From an uncultured Vampirovibrio sp. (lineage in GTDB: Bacteria > Cyanobacteriota > Vampirovibrionia > Gastranaerophilales > Gastranaerophilaceae): a DNA stretch of 16,506 nucleotides. The notes under the pieces are model-generated. The model had not been told where the DNA came from and did no database searches. It was given only the letters and a program-made list of their open reading frames with translations. Positions 1 through 8,124 of the stretch are shown one piece after another. The stretch spans positions 1 to 16,506 of the forward strand of contig CAJUAL010000021.1 of assembly GCA_910584405.1 (NCBI GenBank), in the 5' to 3' direction. The translations under genes and the position numbers were made by a program. Numbering within the stretch: position 1 is the stretch's first letter; the number at the start of each line of letters is the position of its first letter.

Positions 1-36
1 TTGCAACAAATTGTCGAAATTGTTGCAATATTTTTT
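1..36. terminator. Hairpin terminator left of the integrase gene
   Basis: TTGCAACAA (1-9) pairs with TTGTTGCAA (19-27) around a short loop, followed on the plus strand by a T-rich run (31-36). It sits immediately past the stop codon of the minus-strand recombinase gene. On the plus strand it would end a gene lying left of the window; on the minus strand it could also stop the recombinase transcript, but what follows is outside the window. Confidence 0.55.
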
Positions 37-577
37 ATAAAATAAAATTAGCACAGCTTTCATAGATTTCATCTTGTTCTATACCAATATATCTTAAAGT
101 AATTTGCGGAGATGAGTGGTTAAAAATTTTTTGTAAAATTACCACATCTTTAAACATTTGATAATGATGATAACCAAATGTTTTTCTTAATGTATGAGTT
201 CCGACAAGTTCGTCCATTCCGATACATTTACAAGCGTTACGTATAATTCTGTATGCGGCAGTACGTTCCAATCTGTTATTAAACCGAGATTTAAAAAGCG
301 GTTCTTCGTTATTTTTATCTTTGGTATATTTTTGAATCATTGGTTTTAACTTTGAATTTATAGGGAATTTTTTAAACTTATTAGTTTTTTTCTCAATAAT
401 TTGTACAAAATCTTTATTTTTCACATCCCCGACATCTAAACATAAAATATCTGAAATTCTCAATCCGCAATTTATTCCAAAAGTAAATAACAATAAATCA
501 CGTTCTTTTTGTTTTGCCAAAAAATTTTCGATATTTTTAATATCTTTTAATTTTCTGATAGGTTCAACTGTTGCCAT
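35..577 (-). CDS. Minimal tyrosine recombinase / phage-type integrase
   Basis: Site-specific DNA strand-exchange enzyme of the XerC/D-lambda integrase family. The catalytic set is visible: Arg40 in GLRISD, a Lys in the following beta-hairpin region (about 60-70), His128-x-x-Arg131 in HTLR, His154 in FNHSS and the nucleophile Tyr163 in LRYIG. At 180 residues it is close to the bare catalytic domain; the N-terminal SAM-like core-binding domain and the arm-binding domain of full integrases (300-400 aa) are missing. The ATG at 577 is preceded by AAGGAG at good spacing, so the short form is probably the real protein and not a 5' truncation. No phage genes adjoin it. It could act in phase variation or promoter inversion, or on a small element in trans. 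Specific role unknown. Confidence 0.85.
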   Translation of the reverse strand: MATVEPIRKLKDIKNIENFLAKQKERDLLLFTFGINCGLRISDILCLDVGDVKNKDFVQIIEKKTNKFKKFPINSKLKPMIQKYTKDKNNEEPLFKSRFNNRLERTAAYRIIRNACKCIGMDELVGTHTLRKTFGYHHYQMFKDVVILQKIFNHSSPQITLRYIGIEQDEIYESCANFIL

Positions 578-615
578 ATATTTTCTCCTTTTTATTACAC
601 AAACCTACTAAACCC

Positions 616-645
616 TTGGCAAAAAATTATATTCACGAATATTAA
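616..645 (+). promoter_or_regulatory. Sigma70-type promoter of the nucleotidase gene, possibly leaderless
   Basis: TTGGCA (616-621) and TATTAA (640-645) are 18 nt apart. Transcription would start at about 652, next to or on the ATG at 653, and no Shine-Dalgarno sequence precedes that ATG, so the mRNA may be leaderless. The same -35 read on the minus strand (TTGCCA) may serve the divergent recombinase gene with a weaker TAATAA -10 (19-nt spacer). Confidence 0.5.
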
Positions 646-652
646 TACGAGT

Positions 653-2143
653 ATGAAAATAATATCAAACAAATATAATCAAAATTTTAACGGAACAACA
701 AAAATATACGCAATATCTGATTCGCACCAAGAAACCCGAAAAACCAGAGCATTTTTATCAAAAATTTTACAGGATAACCCAAAAGATGACAACGTATTAT
801 TACTAAACTGCGGTGACATTTTCAAAGGCATTTACCCAAGGGAACTTGAGCGTGACAGCTACATTAAAATGAAAGAAGCAAAACCAGATATTGAAATGGT
901 TATGACACTTGGCAATAACGATTTCGGGTTTAATAAAGAACAGCTTAATAATCTTATTGATACAATTAAGACATTCACATCAAAAGGTATAAAAACCGTT
1001 TGCGCAAATATCTTTAATTCTGACGGGACACGCCCTGATTGGTTAAAACCCTATACTGTAGTAGAACGTGACGGAGATAAAACATTTATAACAGGATTTT
1101 GCATAGATAATATAAATACGGCAAGATTCGGCATTATGCCTAAAAAACAAACTGAAGTATTAGGTGAAATTCAAGATGCAATTCTAAAAGAAAAACCTGA
1201 TAATGTTATTGTATTAAACCATGATTACATGAGCGCAAGTAAAGATATTATTGAAACTTGTAAAAACAACGGAATAAAAGTTGATGTTACAATAGGCGGT
1301 CACGACCATGATTATGTCGAGCCTGACACTAAGTTAAACATTTATTATCCTGAATCATTCAGCGATTCAATGTACAAAATGAATCTTGTACATGAGAATA
1401 ATATTTCTGAAGTAAATGATGTTAAAAGGATTAAAAACAAAGGATTAGAAGTTGACGAAGTTTTTGCAAAAGATTTGGAAGAATATGAAAAAACATCAGG
1501 CTTGTCAGAAGAAATCGCACCATATGTCTTAAACCTCACAAAACAATATTCAAAACCATGTCCTCTTGGAAGTTTTCTTGCTGATGAAATAAAAGTCGTA
1601 TCAGATGCTGATGTTGCATTTTTCTCAACAGGGTTTTTATTAAAACCAATGCCATACAAAGAAAATGAATTTATAACAAATTATCTGTTCAAAAAAACAA
1701 TGATTGCGCAAACACCGATTCAAACAGTTGAACTTGACACCTCACAATTAAAAGAAGTATTTCAACACGCATTAAAATCAAATGGTTATGGCAGCAGCAA
1801 TCCGAAATTTTTACAATGCTCAAACAATATTAAAATTGAAGGCCACGACAACCCTGATTTGAAAAGCTGGGAACTTGACCAAATTTATATAGACGAAAAA
1901 CCTTTGCTTGATGAGTATTCAAACCCTATACCTTCAAACAAAAAATACAAATGCGCAATAGATTCATACATTGCAAACGGCGGGCAAGGTTTTACAACAT
2001 TACAGCAAGCAGACAAAACAGATGTTTTAATCGATAATCAACCGGCATTAATCAATAATATCTTCATGAAAGGAATAATCGAAGCCCCTGATAAATATCC
2101 AAAATGTTCAGAATACCCTTCTTTTGAATTGATTAGTCAATAA
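653..2143 (+). CDS. UshA-like metallophosphoesterase / 5'-nucleotidase, no signal peptide
   Basis: Two-domain 5'-nucleotidase architecture. The N-terminal calcineurin-like metal site is seen as D23-x-H25, GD (54-55), GNND (87-90), NH (189-190) and GGHDH (215-219). The C-terminal 5'-nucleotidase domain (about 290-450) has PLGSFLAD at 304-311 and the substrate-loop-like YIANGGQGF at 439-447. The family hydrolyses nucleotides, nucleotide sugars or related phosphoesters, normally in the periplasm or at the cell surface. Here no signal peptide or membrane segment is visible; the N-terminus instead carries NQNFNG (9-14) just before the first beta-strand. Length (496 aa) is normal. The strong TTGTCA/TATAAT promoter downstream makes it a separate transcription unit from the next gene. 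Substrate is not predictable from sequence. Confidence 0.85.
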   Translation: MKIISNKYNQNFNGTTKIYAISDSHQETRKTRAFLSKILQDNPKDDNVLLLNCGDIFKGIYPRELERDSYIKMKEAKPDIEMVMTLGNNDFGFNKEQLNNLIDTIKTFTSKGIKTVCANIFNSDGTRPDWLKPYTVVERDGDKTFITGFCIDNINTARFGIMPKKQTEVLGEIQDAILKEKPDNVIVLNHDYMSASKDIIETCKNNGIKVDVTIGGHDHDYVEPDTKLNIYYPESFSDSMYKMNLVHENNISEVNDVKRIKNKGLEVDEVFAKDLEEYEKTSGLSEEIAPYVLNLTKQYSKPCPLGSFLADEIKVVSDADVAFFSTGFLLKPMPYKENEFITNYLFKKTMIAQTPIQTVELDTSQLKEVFQHALKSNGYGSSNPKFLQCSNNIKIEGHDNPDLKSWELDQIYIDEKPLLDEYSNPIPSNKKYKCAIDSYIANGGQGFTTLQQADKTDVLIDNQPALINNIFMKGIIEAPDKYPKCSEYPSFELISQ

Positions 2144-2158
2144 CCTGCATTTACATTA

Positions 2159-2187
2159 TTGTCATTATTGATAAGAAAACTTATAAT
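2159..2187 (+). promoter_or_regulatory. Strong sigma70 promoter of the LplT-PlsC-Aas fusion gene
   Basis: TTGTCA (2159-2164), a 17-nt spacer and a perfect TATAAT (2182-2187). Start would be near 2194, giving a leader of about 20 nt that holds the Shine-Dalgarno AAAGGAG just upstream of ATG 2214. Confidence 0.75.
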
Positions 2188-2213
2188 AATATAAGTAAAA
2201 TAAAGGAGAGAGA

Positions 2214-5200
2214 ATGAACGAGATTAAGAAGAAGTTTGGACCTTTAGCAAATTTTGAATTTGATAAATTATTTTTAGGACAGGTATTTTCACACTTTGCA
2301 GATGCTATTGTACAATTCTTGATTGTTGCAATATTGATACAACAACATACAGGTGCGGGAAAATACATGGCGCTTGTTTTCTTCTTTTTCTTGTTGCCGC
2401 AATTTTTATTGAGTATTTTTGCCGGAAACTTAGCTGATAATTTACCAAGACAAACTGTTTTGTCCGGAGCTTGTTTTTATAGAGTTCTTGTCTTGGGAAT
2501 ATTCATATACTATTCATTATTCGACTTTCCATTTGCAATATATGGCGGAGCTTTCTGCTTGGGTTTGGGAGCCTCAATATTCTACTCAACCAAAATGGCA
2601 GCAATTACCAATATAGTTAAAAGCAATCAACTAAAATTTGCCAATGCTCTTTCTTCATCTATTGGTACGGTAGCTTTATTATTTGGAGCTTTTGCAGCTA
2701 ATTATTTGATTCATTTTGGAATACGAACTTCTTTATGTATCATTGCAGGTATGTACTTAATTGCAGGGATTCTGACTGCTACATTAAAATTCCCAACCCC
2801 GCAAAAATTTTCTACGGATAAAAAATCTAACCCATTAAAAACAGCATTCGATTATCTTAAAAACCATAAAAAAGTATTGTATCTTATCGGATTATCAATT
2901 TGTCTGCAATTTATTGTTGCAGTATTTTCAAACAGTTTAAACGCTTTAATTACTGATTATTACGGTTTAGCTTTCAGTGATTTAACATATTTAAGAACAA
3001 TTTTAGGTATTGGAATAGTTGCGGGTATGGCTGCGGCAATTTATTTTGGAAGACTTATGAGAATCCCGCATTTATTTGCAAGCGGATTCATTATACTTTG
3101 CTTAGCTCTTGTAACTGCACCTTTATGCAAAAGTATAGAAACTGCATGGATTTGGCTTATACCAATCGGAATGGCTGATGCTGTCGTAATCGTAATGCTT
3201 GATACTATTTTACAAAAAATTACACCGGATAGAGTTAGAGGTAAAATTTTCGGTTTACAATTAACTGCAAGCACCTTGAGCTTCCTAATCGGAACTATAA
3301 TTGTCGCTCATATTATCGGATTTATTAATCCGTTAAATGTATTTAAAGGAATTGCAATATTCTCATTTGTACTTGCAGCATTAGTACTCGTATTTGACAA
3401 GTCTTTCAGATATTTCTTGCTAAAAGCCACTTTAGGACAAATCTTTTTACTTCTTTTCAGATACAGAGTTGAAGGTGCTGAAAATATTCCAAGAAAGGGT
3501 AAATGCATATTAGCAGGTAATCACACAGGACACTTGGATCCGTTTATTATACAAATGGCAACAAATCGTCAATTGTGGTTTGTAACAGGCCCTGCGGCGT
3601 TTAAAGTTCCTATCGTAAGACATTTATTAAAATATTATAATGTTTTACCTCTAAAATTCGGCAAAGGCATAGAGGCAATTGAAAGCGCTAATCAAAAATT
3701 AAACTCCGGTGAAGCAGTAATAATATTTCCTGAAGGTAAATTTACACCAAATGGTGAACTTTGCAAATTTAACCGCGGTGTAGGTTTAATGGCAAAAGAA
3801 ACTAATGCACCGATTATTCCGTTTGCTATTAAAGGCGGTTTTGAAACTTGGGGACGAACCAGAAGACTTCCAAAATTATTCAACACAATAGTTGTCCAGT
3901 TCGGGCAGCCAATCACTGATTTCAACGAGTCAGAAAAAGAAATTGCACACGAACTTCAAACACGCGTAAACTTTATGAAAAAATCACTTGAACGCCGTGC
4001 ATTTTATAATATTGACCATAAATTACACTCAAACTTCCTTGACTTGATGCAGGAAAAAGGTGACATTTACGGACAGGTAAAAGCTTTGACCCTAAAAACA
4101 AAAGACGGTTACGAAGAATTAAGCTATATAGAAATTTCAAGAAAAGCAAAGAAATTTGCCAATTACCTTATCGAAACCTTAGGAGTACAGCGAGGTGAAA
4201 GAATCGGGATAATTTGCGAATCTCGTCCTGAATTTTCAATCGGAATGTTTGCCTCAATTCAAACAGGAGCAATCACGGTTCCGTTAGATGTTAAACTTAC
4301 AGTACCTGAACATACTCATATATTAAACGACTGTAACCCTAGAATTTTACTTTGTTCAAGCCACTACTTAGAACACGCCATTGAGGTTAAAAACAATGTA
4401 AACTCAATTGAACATATTTTTGTTTTAGATGATGAAGAGGGGGTAAATAATCCTGAAATCGCCAGAGTTTCCTCTCTTGAAGCTGATATTGAAAAGGATT
4501 TAGGCAGACCAAGAACTTTAGATGAAACAGCACTAATTGTCTATACATCAGGCACAACAGGCAACCCTAAAGGTGTAATGATTAGTTTTGGTAATATTTA
4601 CTCACAACTTCGCGATTTTGAAGTGATGTTCAAATTAACAAACGAACATACATTACTCTCTATTTTACCGCTAAATCACCTTTTAGAACTTGATTGCGGA
4701 TTTTTCGGAATGCTTTATATGGGCGCAAAAATCGTTTATATAAAATCTCTAAACCCGAAAGAACTAACTACAACGATGAAAGAAAAAGGGATTACAAATA
4801 TGATTGTAGTTCCGCTTGTAGCGAAAATGCTTAAAAACAGCATTGATAAACAAATAAAAAAACAACCCCAAACAGCACAGAAAGCATTTAGAGTTCTCTA
4901 TGCTCTGGCAAAATATATGCCAAGATGTATTCGTCGTTTAATGTTCAAATCAGTAATTGACGGTTTGGGAGGGAAATTAGAATGTTTTATCTGCGGCGGC
5001 GCACCATTAGAAGATAATGTAGCAGAATTTTTTGAAAGAATCGGCATTCCTGTATTCCAAGGATATGGCTTAACAGAAACCTCTCCGACAATTTCAACAA
5101 ACCGTTACGGACATTCAAAAATTGGAACAGTCGGACAAGCTCTGCCTTCTGTTATGGTAAAAATTGCGCCTAATGGTGAAATTCTTGCAACAGGACCAAA

Positions 5201-5684
5201 TGTTATGCAAGGATATTACGGTAAACCTGAAATGACCGCCGAGGTGATAGACGAAGACGGCTGGTTCCACACAGGAGATATAGGTGAAATTGACAAACAA
5301 GGATTTATCAAAATTACAGGCAGAATTAAAAATATGATTGTTCTTGGCGGAGGAAAGAAAATATTTCCGGAAGAAGTTGAAGCAGTACTGGAAACCTCAG
5401 AGCTTATCAAAGAGCTTTGCGTAATGTCTTTAACCATAAAATCAGGAAATAAAGCAGGAACAGAAGAAGTCGGAGTAATTATAACGCCGTCTGACGAGCT
5501 TGCAAAAAAATCTGATGAAGAAATTCAAAAAGAACTTGAAGCAGAAGTTAAGCGCTTATCGGAAGCCAATCTTGCGCCGTATAAAACACCAACTGTCGTA
5601 ATCCTTCACCGAGATGAACTGCCAAAAACTTCTACAAGAAAAGTTAAACGTAAAGACTTAAAAGAATGGTATGAAAGTTTATAA
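2214..5684 (+). CDS. Trifunctional LplT-PlsC-Aas fusion: lysophospholipid transporter, acyltransferase and acyl-ACP/CoA ligase
   Basis: One 1156-aa inner-membrane protein that joins three activities that are two genes (lplT, aas) in E. coli. Residues about 15-400 are a major-facilitator transporter of LplT type with about 12 hydrophobic segments. Residues about 415-600 are a PlsC-type glycerolipid acyltransferase: NHTGHLD gives the His437-x4-Asp442 catalytic pair, FPEG (505-508) binds phosphate, and IIPFAIKGG (534-542) follows. Residues about 620-1156 are an AMP-forming ligase: P-loop YTSGTTGNPKG (777-787), GYGLTE (950-955), HTGD (1019-1022), and a C-terminal catalytic Lys near 1138. By analogy with E. 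coli, lysophospholipid is flipped inward and re-acylated with an acyl group activated by the ligase part. All key motifs are intact. Start fixed by AAAGGAG. It converges on the lipid operon. Confidence 0.9.
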   Translation: MNEIKKKFGPLANFEFDKLFLGQVFSHFADAIVQFLIVAILIQQHTGAGKYMALVFFFFLLPQFLLSIFAGNLADNLPRQTVLSGACFYRVLVLGIFIYYSLFDFPFAIYGGAFCLGLGASIFYSTKMAAITNIVKSNQLKFANALSSSIGTVALLFGAFAANYLIHFGIRTSLCIIAGMYLIAGILTATLKFPTPQKFSTDKKSNPLKTAFDYLKNHKKVLYLIGLSICLQFIVAVFSNSLNALITDYYGLAFSDLTYLRTILGIGIVAGMAAAIYFGRLMRIPHLFASGFIILCLALVTAPLCKSIETAWIWLIPIGMADAVVIVMLDTILQKITPDRVRGKIFGLQLTASTLSFLIGTIIVAHIIGFINPLNVFKGIAIFSFVLAALVLVFDKSFRYFLLKATLGQIFLLLFRYRVEGAENIPRKGKCILAGNHTGHLDPFIIQMATNRQLWFVTGPAAFKVPIVRHLLKYYNVLPLKFGKGIEAIESANQKLNSGEAVIIFPEGKFTPNGELCKFNRGVGLMAKETNAPIIPFAIKGGFETWGRTRRLPKLFNTIVVQFGQPITDFNESEKEIAHELQTRVNFMKKSLERRAFYNIDHKLHSNFLDLMQEKGDIYGQVKALTLKTKDGYEELSYIEISRKAKKFANYLIETLGVQRGERIGIICESRPEFSIGMFASIQTGAITVPLDVKLTVPEHTHILNDCNPRILLCSSHYLEHAIEVKNNVNSIEHIFVLDDEEGVNNPEIARVSSLEADIEKDLGRPRTLDETALIVYTSGTTGNPKGVMISFGNIYSQLRDFEVMFKLTNEHTLLSILPLNHLLELDCGFFGMLYMGAKIVYIKSLNPKELTTTMKEKGITNMIVVPLVAKMLKNSIDKQIKKQPQTAQKAFRVLYALAKYMPRCIRRLMFKSVIDGLGGKLECFICGGAPLEDNVAEFFERIGIPVFQGYGLTETSPTISTNRYGHSKIGTVGQALPSVMVKIAPNGEILATGPNVMQGYYGKPEMTAEVIDEDGWFHTGDIGEIDKQGFIKITGRIKNMIVLGGGKKIFPEEVEAVLETSELIKELCVMSLTIKSGNKAGTEEVGVIITPSDELAKKSDEEIQKELEAEVKRLSEANLAPYKTPTVVILHRDELPKTSTRKVKRKDLKEWYESL

Positions 5685-5691
5685 ATTCAAA

Positions 5692-5720
5692 AATCCTCTC
5701 TTTATGAGAGGATTCTTTTT
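5692..5720. terminator. Bidirectional terminator between convergent lipid genes
   Basis: AATCCTCTC (5692-5700), a 5-nt loop, then GAGAGGATT (5706-5714), with CTTTTT after it on the plus strand and a T-run on the minus strand. The stop codon of the minus-strand ligase gene (5702-5704) lies in the loop, so both transcription units end on the same hairpin. Confidence 0.85.
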
Positions 5721-7186
5721 AGCTTATCATAATCGATTTTAGAATTATGTCTTGGGTCGCGCGGGATTTTTGTAATTACAAGTTTATCAAATTCAAATCC
5801 GCGTGTTTTTAATTCTTGTTCGAGTTTTTCTTGCGGGATTTTTGTTTCAACAGCAAATATAATTTGCTCTCCAAGTTTCAGAACTGTTCCGATTTCAACA
5901 CCGTCAACTTCAAGTAATGCATTTTCTATCGGAAATACATAAACCACTTTATTATTATGTACAAATCGATTTTTCACTCTACCCATAAGAAATAATCGAC
6001 CTTCATTATCTAAGTATCCCGCATCACCTGTCCTATGCCAAACCTGCCCTTGGTAATGAATTTTGGCAAACTTTTGTGCCTCATCACTGTTGTAATATTC
6101 TTTTAGTACATGTTTTCCTTCAACACAAATCTCACCGATTTCGCCGACTAAAAGCCAAGTTGATTCAAAATTTTCAATAGGTTCATTTGATGATTTTATA
6201 ATTTTTATATTGATATCATCAATCGGTTTCCCAACGTACAGACCGTCTTTGACATCGCCCTGAAACTTTAGCAATTCTTTTGTAGAAATTGATGCAATAG
6301 GCTCAGCTTCTGTTGAACCGTAAACGATTTCAACATCGCAATCAATAAATTTTTCCTGCAAAAGTTTGGCACTCTTTGGGAAAACAGGAGCACCGCCTGT
6401 AAAAATCTTTTTTAAACCTTCTATTTTACCAAATTCTGCAAGTTTTTCATAAAACCTTGGCGAACCTACAGAAGTTGTAACATTATTATTTTTTATATCA
6501 TTTAAAATTTTCTCAGGAATAATATCCGACGGTTTTTGCGGGTTGAAATCAGGAATAACTGAAGTCGTACCACAAGCAAGATTGTGAAGGACAAAAACAG
6601 GCAAACTTGCTAAATCAACATCATTAATATTTGGAGCTAAATGTTTTTTTAGTACGTAATGCTGTTCCAGTAAAAATTCGTGTGTTCTTTTTGCAGCTTT
6701 TGGAAGTCCTGTTGAACCTGTCGTAAATGTAATAAGCGCAGTTGTATCAGGCGTAGCAGGTTCAATCGGTCGTTTGGATTTAGGGTTGCGAATTGTTCCT
6801 GACATAATATTTATTCCAACATCTCGAACTTTTTTACTCATAAGTTTTAAGACAAAAGCTTTAGGACAGGCTATAAATGCCTTACAATGAACAATTGTCA
6901 AAGCTTGGTCTAACCTGTTTTTATCAGCCCAGGCATCCACAAAAACCGCTGTTGCTCCAATATAAAAAATCGCAGAAAGAATTTTATAAAGCTCAATCGT
7001 CATTGGTACAAAAATCAGCACATTATCACCTTTTTTTATACCTTTTGATAAAAAATACTGCGCATAATCTTTTACATCCTGTGCCAATTTTTTATAAGTT
7101 ATTTTTTCTTTTTTATGAATTATAGCTAATTTATTCGGGTATTTTTCAGCATTTTCAAAAAGAATTTCTACAATATTATTTGTCAT
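5702..7186 (-). CDS. AMP-forming acyl ligase, OleC-like
   Basis: ANL-superfamily adenylating enzyme, 494 aa, last gene of the six-gene operon. Motifs: P-loop TFTTGSTGLPK (153-163), TGGAPVFP (263-270), YGSTE (289-293), HRTGD (384-388) and the C-terminal RHNSKID (479-485) that supplies the catalytic Lys483. The VLHNLACGT-VIPDFNP stretch (199-216), TGGAPV, YGSTEAEP and RHNSK pattern resembles the OleC/long-chain-acid ligase subgroup more than ordinary FadD. OleC makes beta-lactones from beta-hydroxy acids; no OleA, OleB or OleD partner is present, so acyl-AMP/CoA formation for an acyl transfer step is the more cautious reading. Its ATG overlaps the stop of the GNAT gene by 4 nt (ATGA). A GGAG ribosome site precedes the start. 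Cytosolic or membrane-associated. Confidence 0.85.
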   Translation of the reverse strand: MTNNIVEILFENAEKYPNKLAIIHKKEKITYKKLAQDVKDYAQYFLSKGIKKGDNVLIFVPMTIELYKILSAIFYIGATAVFVDAWADKNRLDQALTIVHCKAFIACPKAFVLKLMSKKVRDVGINIMSGTIRNPKSKRPIEPATPDTTALITFTTGSTGLPKAAKRTHEFLLEQHYVLKKHLAPNINDVDLASLPVFVLHNLACGTTSVIPDFNPQKPSDIIPEKILNDIKNNNVTTSVGSPRFYEKLAEFGKIEGLKKIFTGGAPVFPKSAKLLQEKFIDCDVEIVYGSTEAEPIASISTKELLKFQGDVKDGLYVGKPIDDINIKIIKSSNEPIENFESTWLLVGEIGEICVEGKHVLKEYYNSDEAQKFAKIHYQGQVWHRTGDAGYLDNEGRLFLMGRVKNRFVHNNKVVYVFPIENALLEVDGVEIGTVLKLGEQIIFAVETKIPQEKLEQELKTRGFEFDKLVITKIPRDPRHNSKIDYDKLKRILS

Positions 7187-8124
7187 AATTTCACTCCGTA
7201 AAGTTTATATCGATGATAAAGCTCGCCTGCAAGAATATTAGCAGACACATTACTTTCGTGCATAAGAGCATGAATTACATTATCATATCCCGCAAAATGA
7301 GCTTTTTGATGTAAAACCTCAACCAAATATGACCCGATTCCTTTGTATTTGTAATCAGGAATTTGCGCTAATGTTTTCACGATAAGCGACTTTTTATCAC
7401 GACAATACAAATTATCAAACCCAAACACAAAAGCCACGGCTTCATCATTTTCGTTTTCTGCAAGTAAAACCCATTCCGGATTCAAAAACCTTTTTACAGG
7501 TTCATACATTTTATAAAAATCTTCAAACCCAATCGGGGTATAAAGAAAATTATTTACAAAACTTTTAACAGAAATATCATAAATTTTTCTAATATCTTGT
7601 TCAAAATTTTCCGGATTAAATTTGCGAATTTTTATACCTTTTTTCTCAAAAATTGATGAGAATTTTTTTAATCTTGAATAATCTTTATCTAAGTTACGAC
7701 AAATTGAAGATGTGTAATTTGCAATCGTTTCAAACCCGCAATTTTTAAACAGTTCAGCATAGTAAGGTTTGTTATAATTATCAAGTAAAAACGGCGGATT
7801 ATTTGACGGCAGGGTTACACGGTATTTTTTCCAGGTAGAGCCATTAATCGGTCCGATTAAGTAATCATAACCCTTTGATTTTGCGTAGTTTTTTATTTCA
7901 TCAAACAAAAATTTAACCGCTTCAAGATTATATTCAGCTTCAAAAAATCCTAATTGTCCGCCACTCAAAAATCCTGCACGACAAAGAACTTTTTCATCTT
8001 CCTTTACGACAAATAGTTGTTCACAAGCCGAAATATCTTCCGCTTGTACCGTGTAAAACGGGTCGTTTGCATACAATTCACGAGGAAAAGCTAAAAATTC
8101 TTCTTTATTATCTGATAAATACAT
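7183..8124 (-). CDS. GNAT-family acyltransferase
   Basis: A 313-aa protein whose C-terminal half (about 165-313) has the GNAT fold signature, with YKYKGIGSYL (258-267) as acyl-CoA binding motif A. The N-terminal half carries GPINGSTW (91-98), then PPFLLDNYNKPYYAELFKNC (110-129) and GF, a pattern I associate with larger two-lobed GNAT/FemAB-like proteins, not small acetyltransferases. The family transfers acyl groups to amines. Placed between a membrane kinase and an acyl ligase, with a 17-nt overlap with the first and 4 nt with the second, it may use the ligase product to N-acylate a lipid amine; bacterial ceramide synthase of Caulobacter is a GNAT precedent. ATG 8124 follows AGGAG at 7 nt. 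Exact substrate unknown. Confidence 0.75.
   Translation of the reverse strand: MYLSDNKEEFLAFPRELYANDPFYTVQAEDISACEQLFVVKEDEKVLCRAGFLSGGQLGFFEAEYNLEAVKFLFDEIKNYAKSKGYDYLIGPINGSTWKKYRVTLPSNNPPFLLDNYNKPYYAELFKNCGFETIANYTSSICRNLDKDYSRLKKFSSIFEKKGIKIRKFNPENFEQDIRKIYDISVKSFVNNFLYTPIGFEDFYKMYEPVKRFLNPEWVLLAENENDEAVAFVFGFDNLYCRDKKSLIVKTLAQIPDYKYKGIGSYLVEVLHQKAHFAGYDNVIHALMHESNVSANILAGELYHRYKLYGVKL

Noticed and set aside
1345..1659. Minus-strand open frame inside the nucleotidase gene
   Set aside because: Fully antisense to a well-supported gene with intact motifs; composition not protein-like and no ribosome site.
3041..3925. Several minus-strand frames inside the LplT-PlsC-Aas gene
   Set aside because: Shadows of the real coding frame; no motifs or start signals.
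2214..5684. Possible artefactual fusion of separate genes
   Set aside because: No stop, frameshift or internal ribosome site separates the domains, and the linkers read as normal protein.
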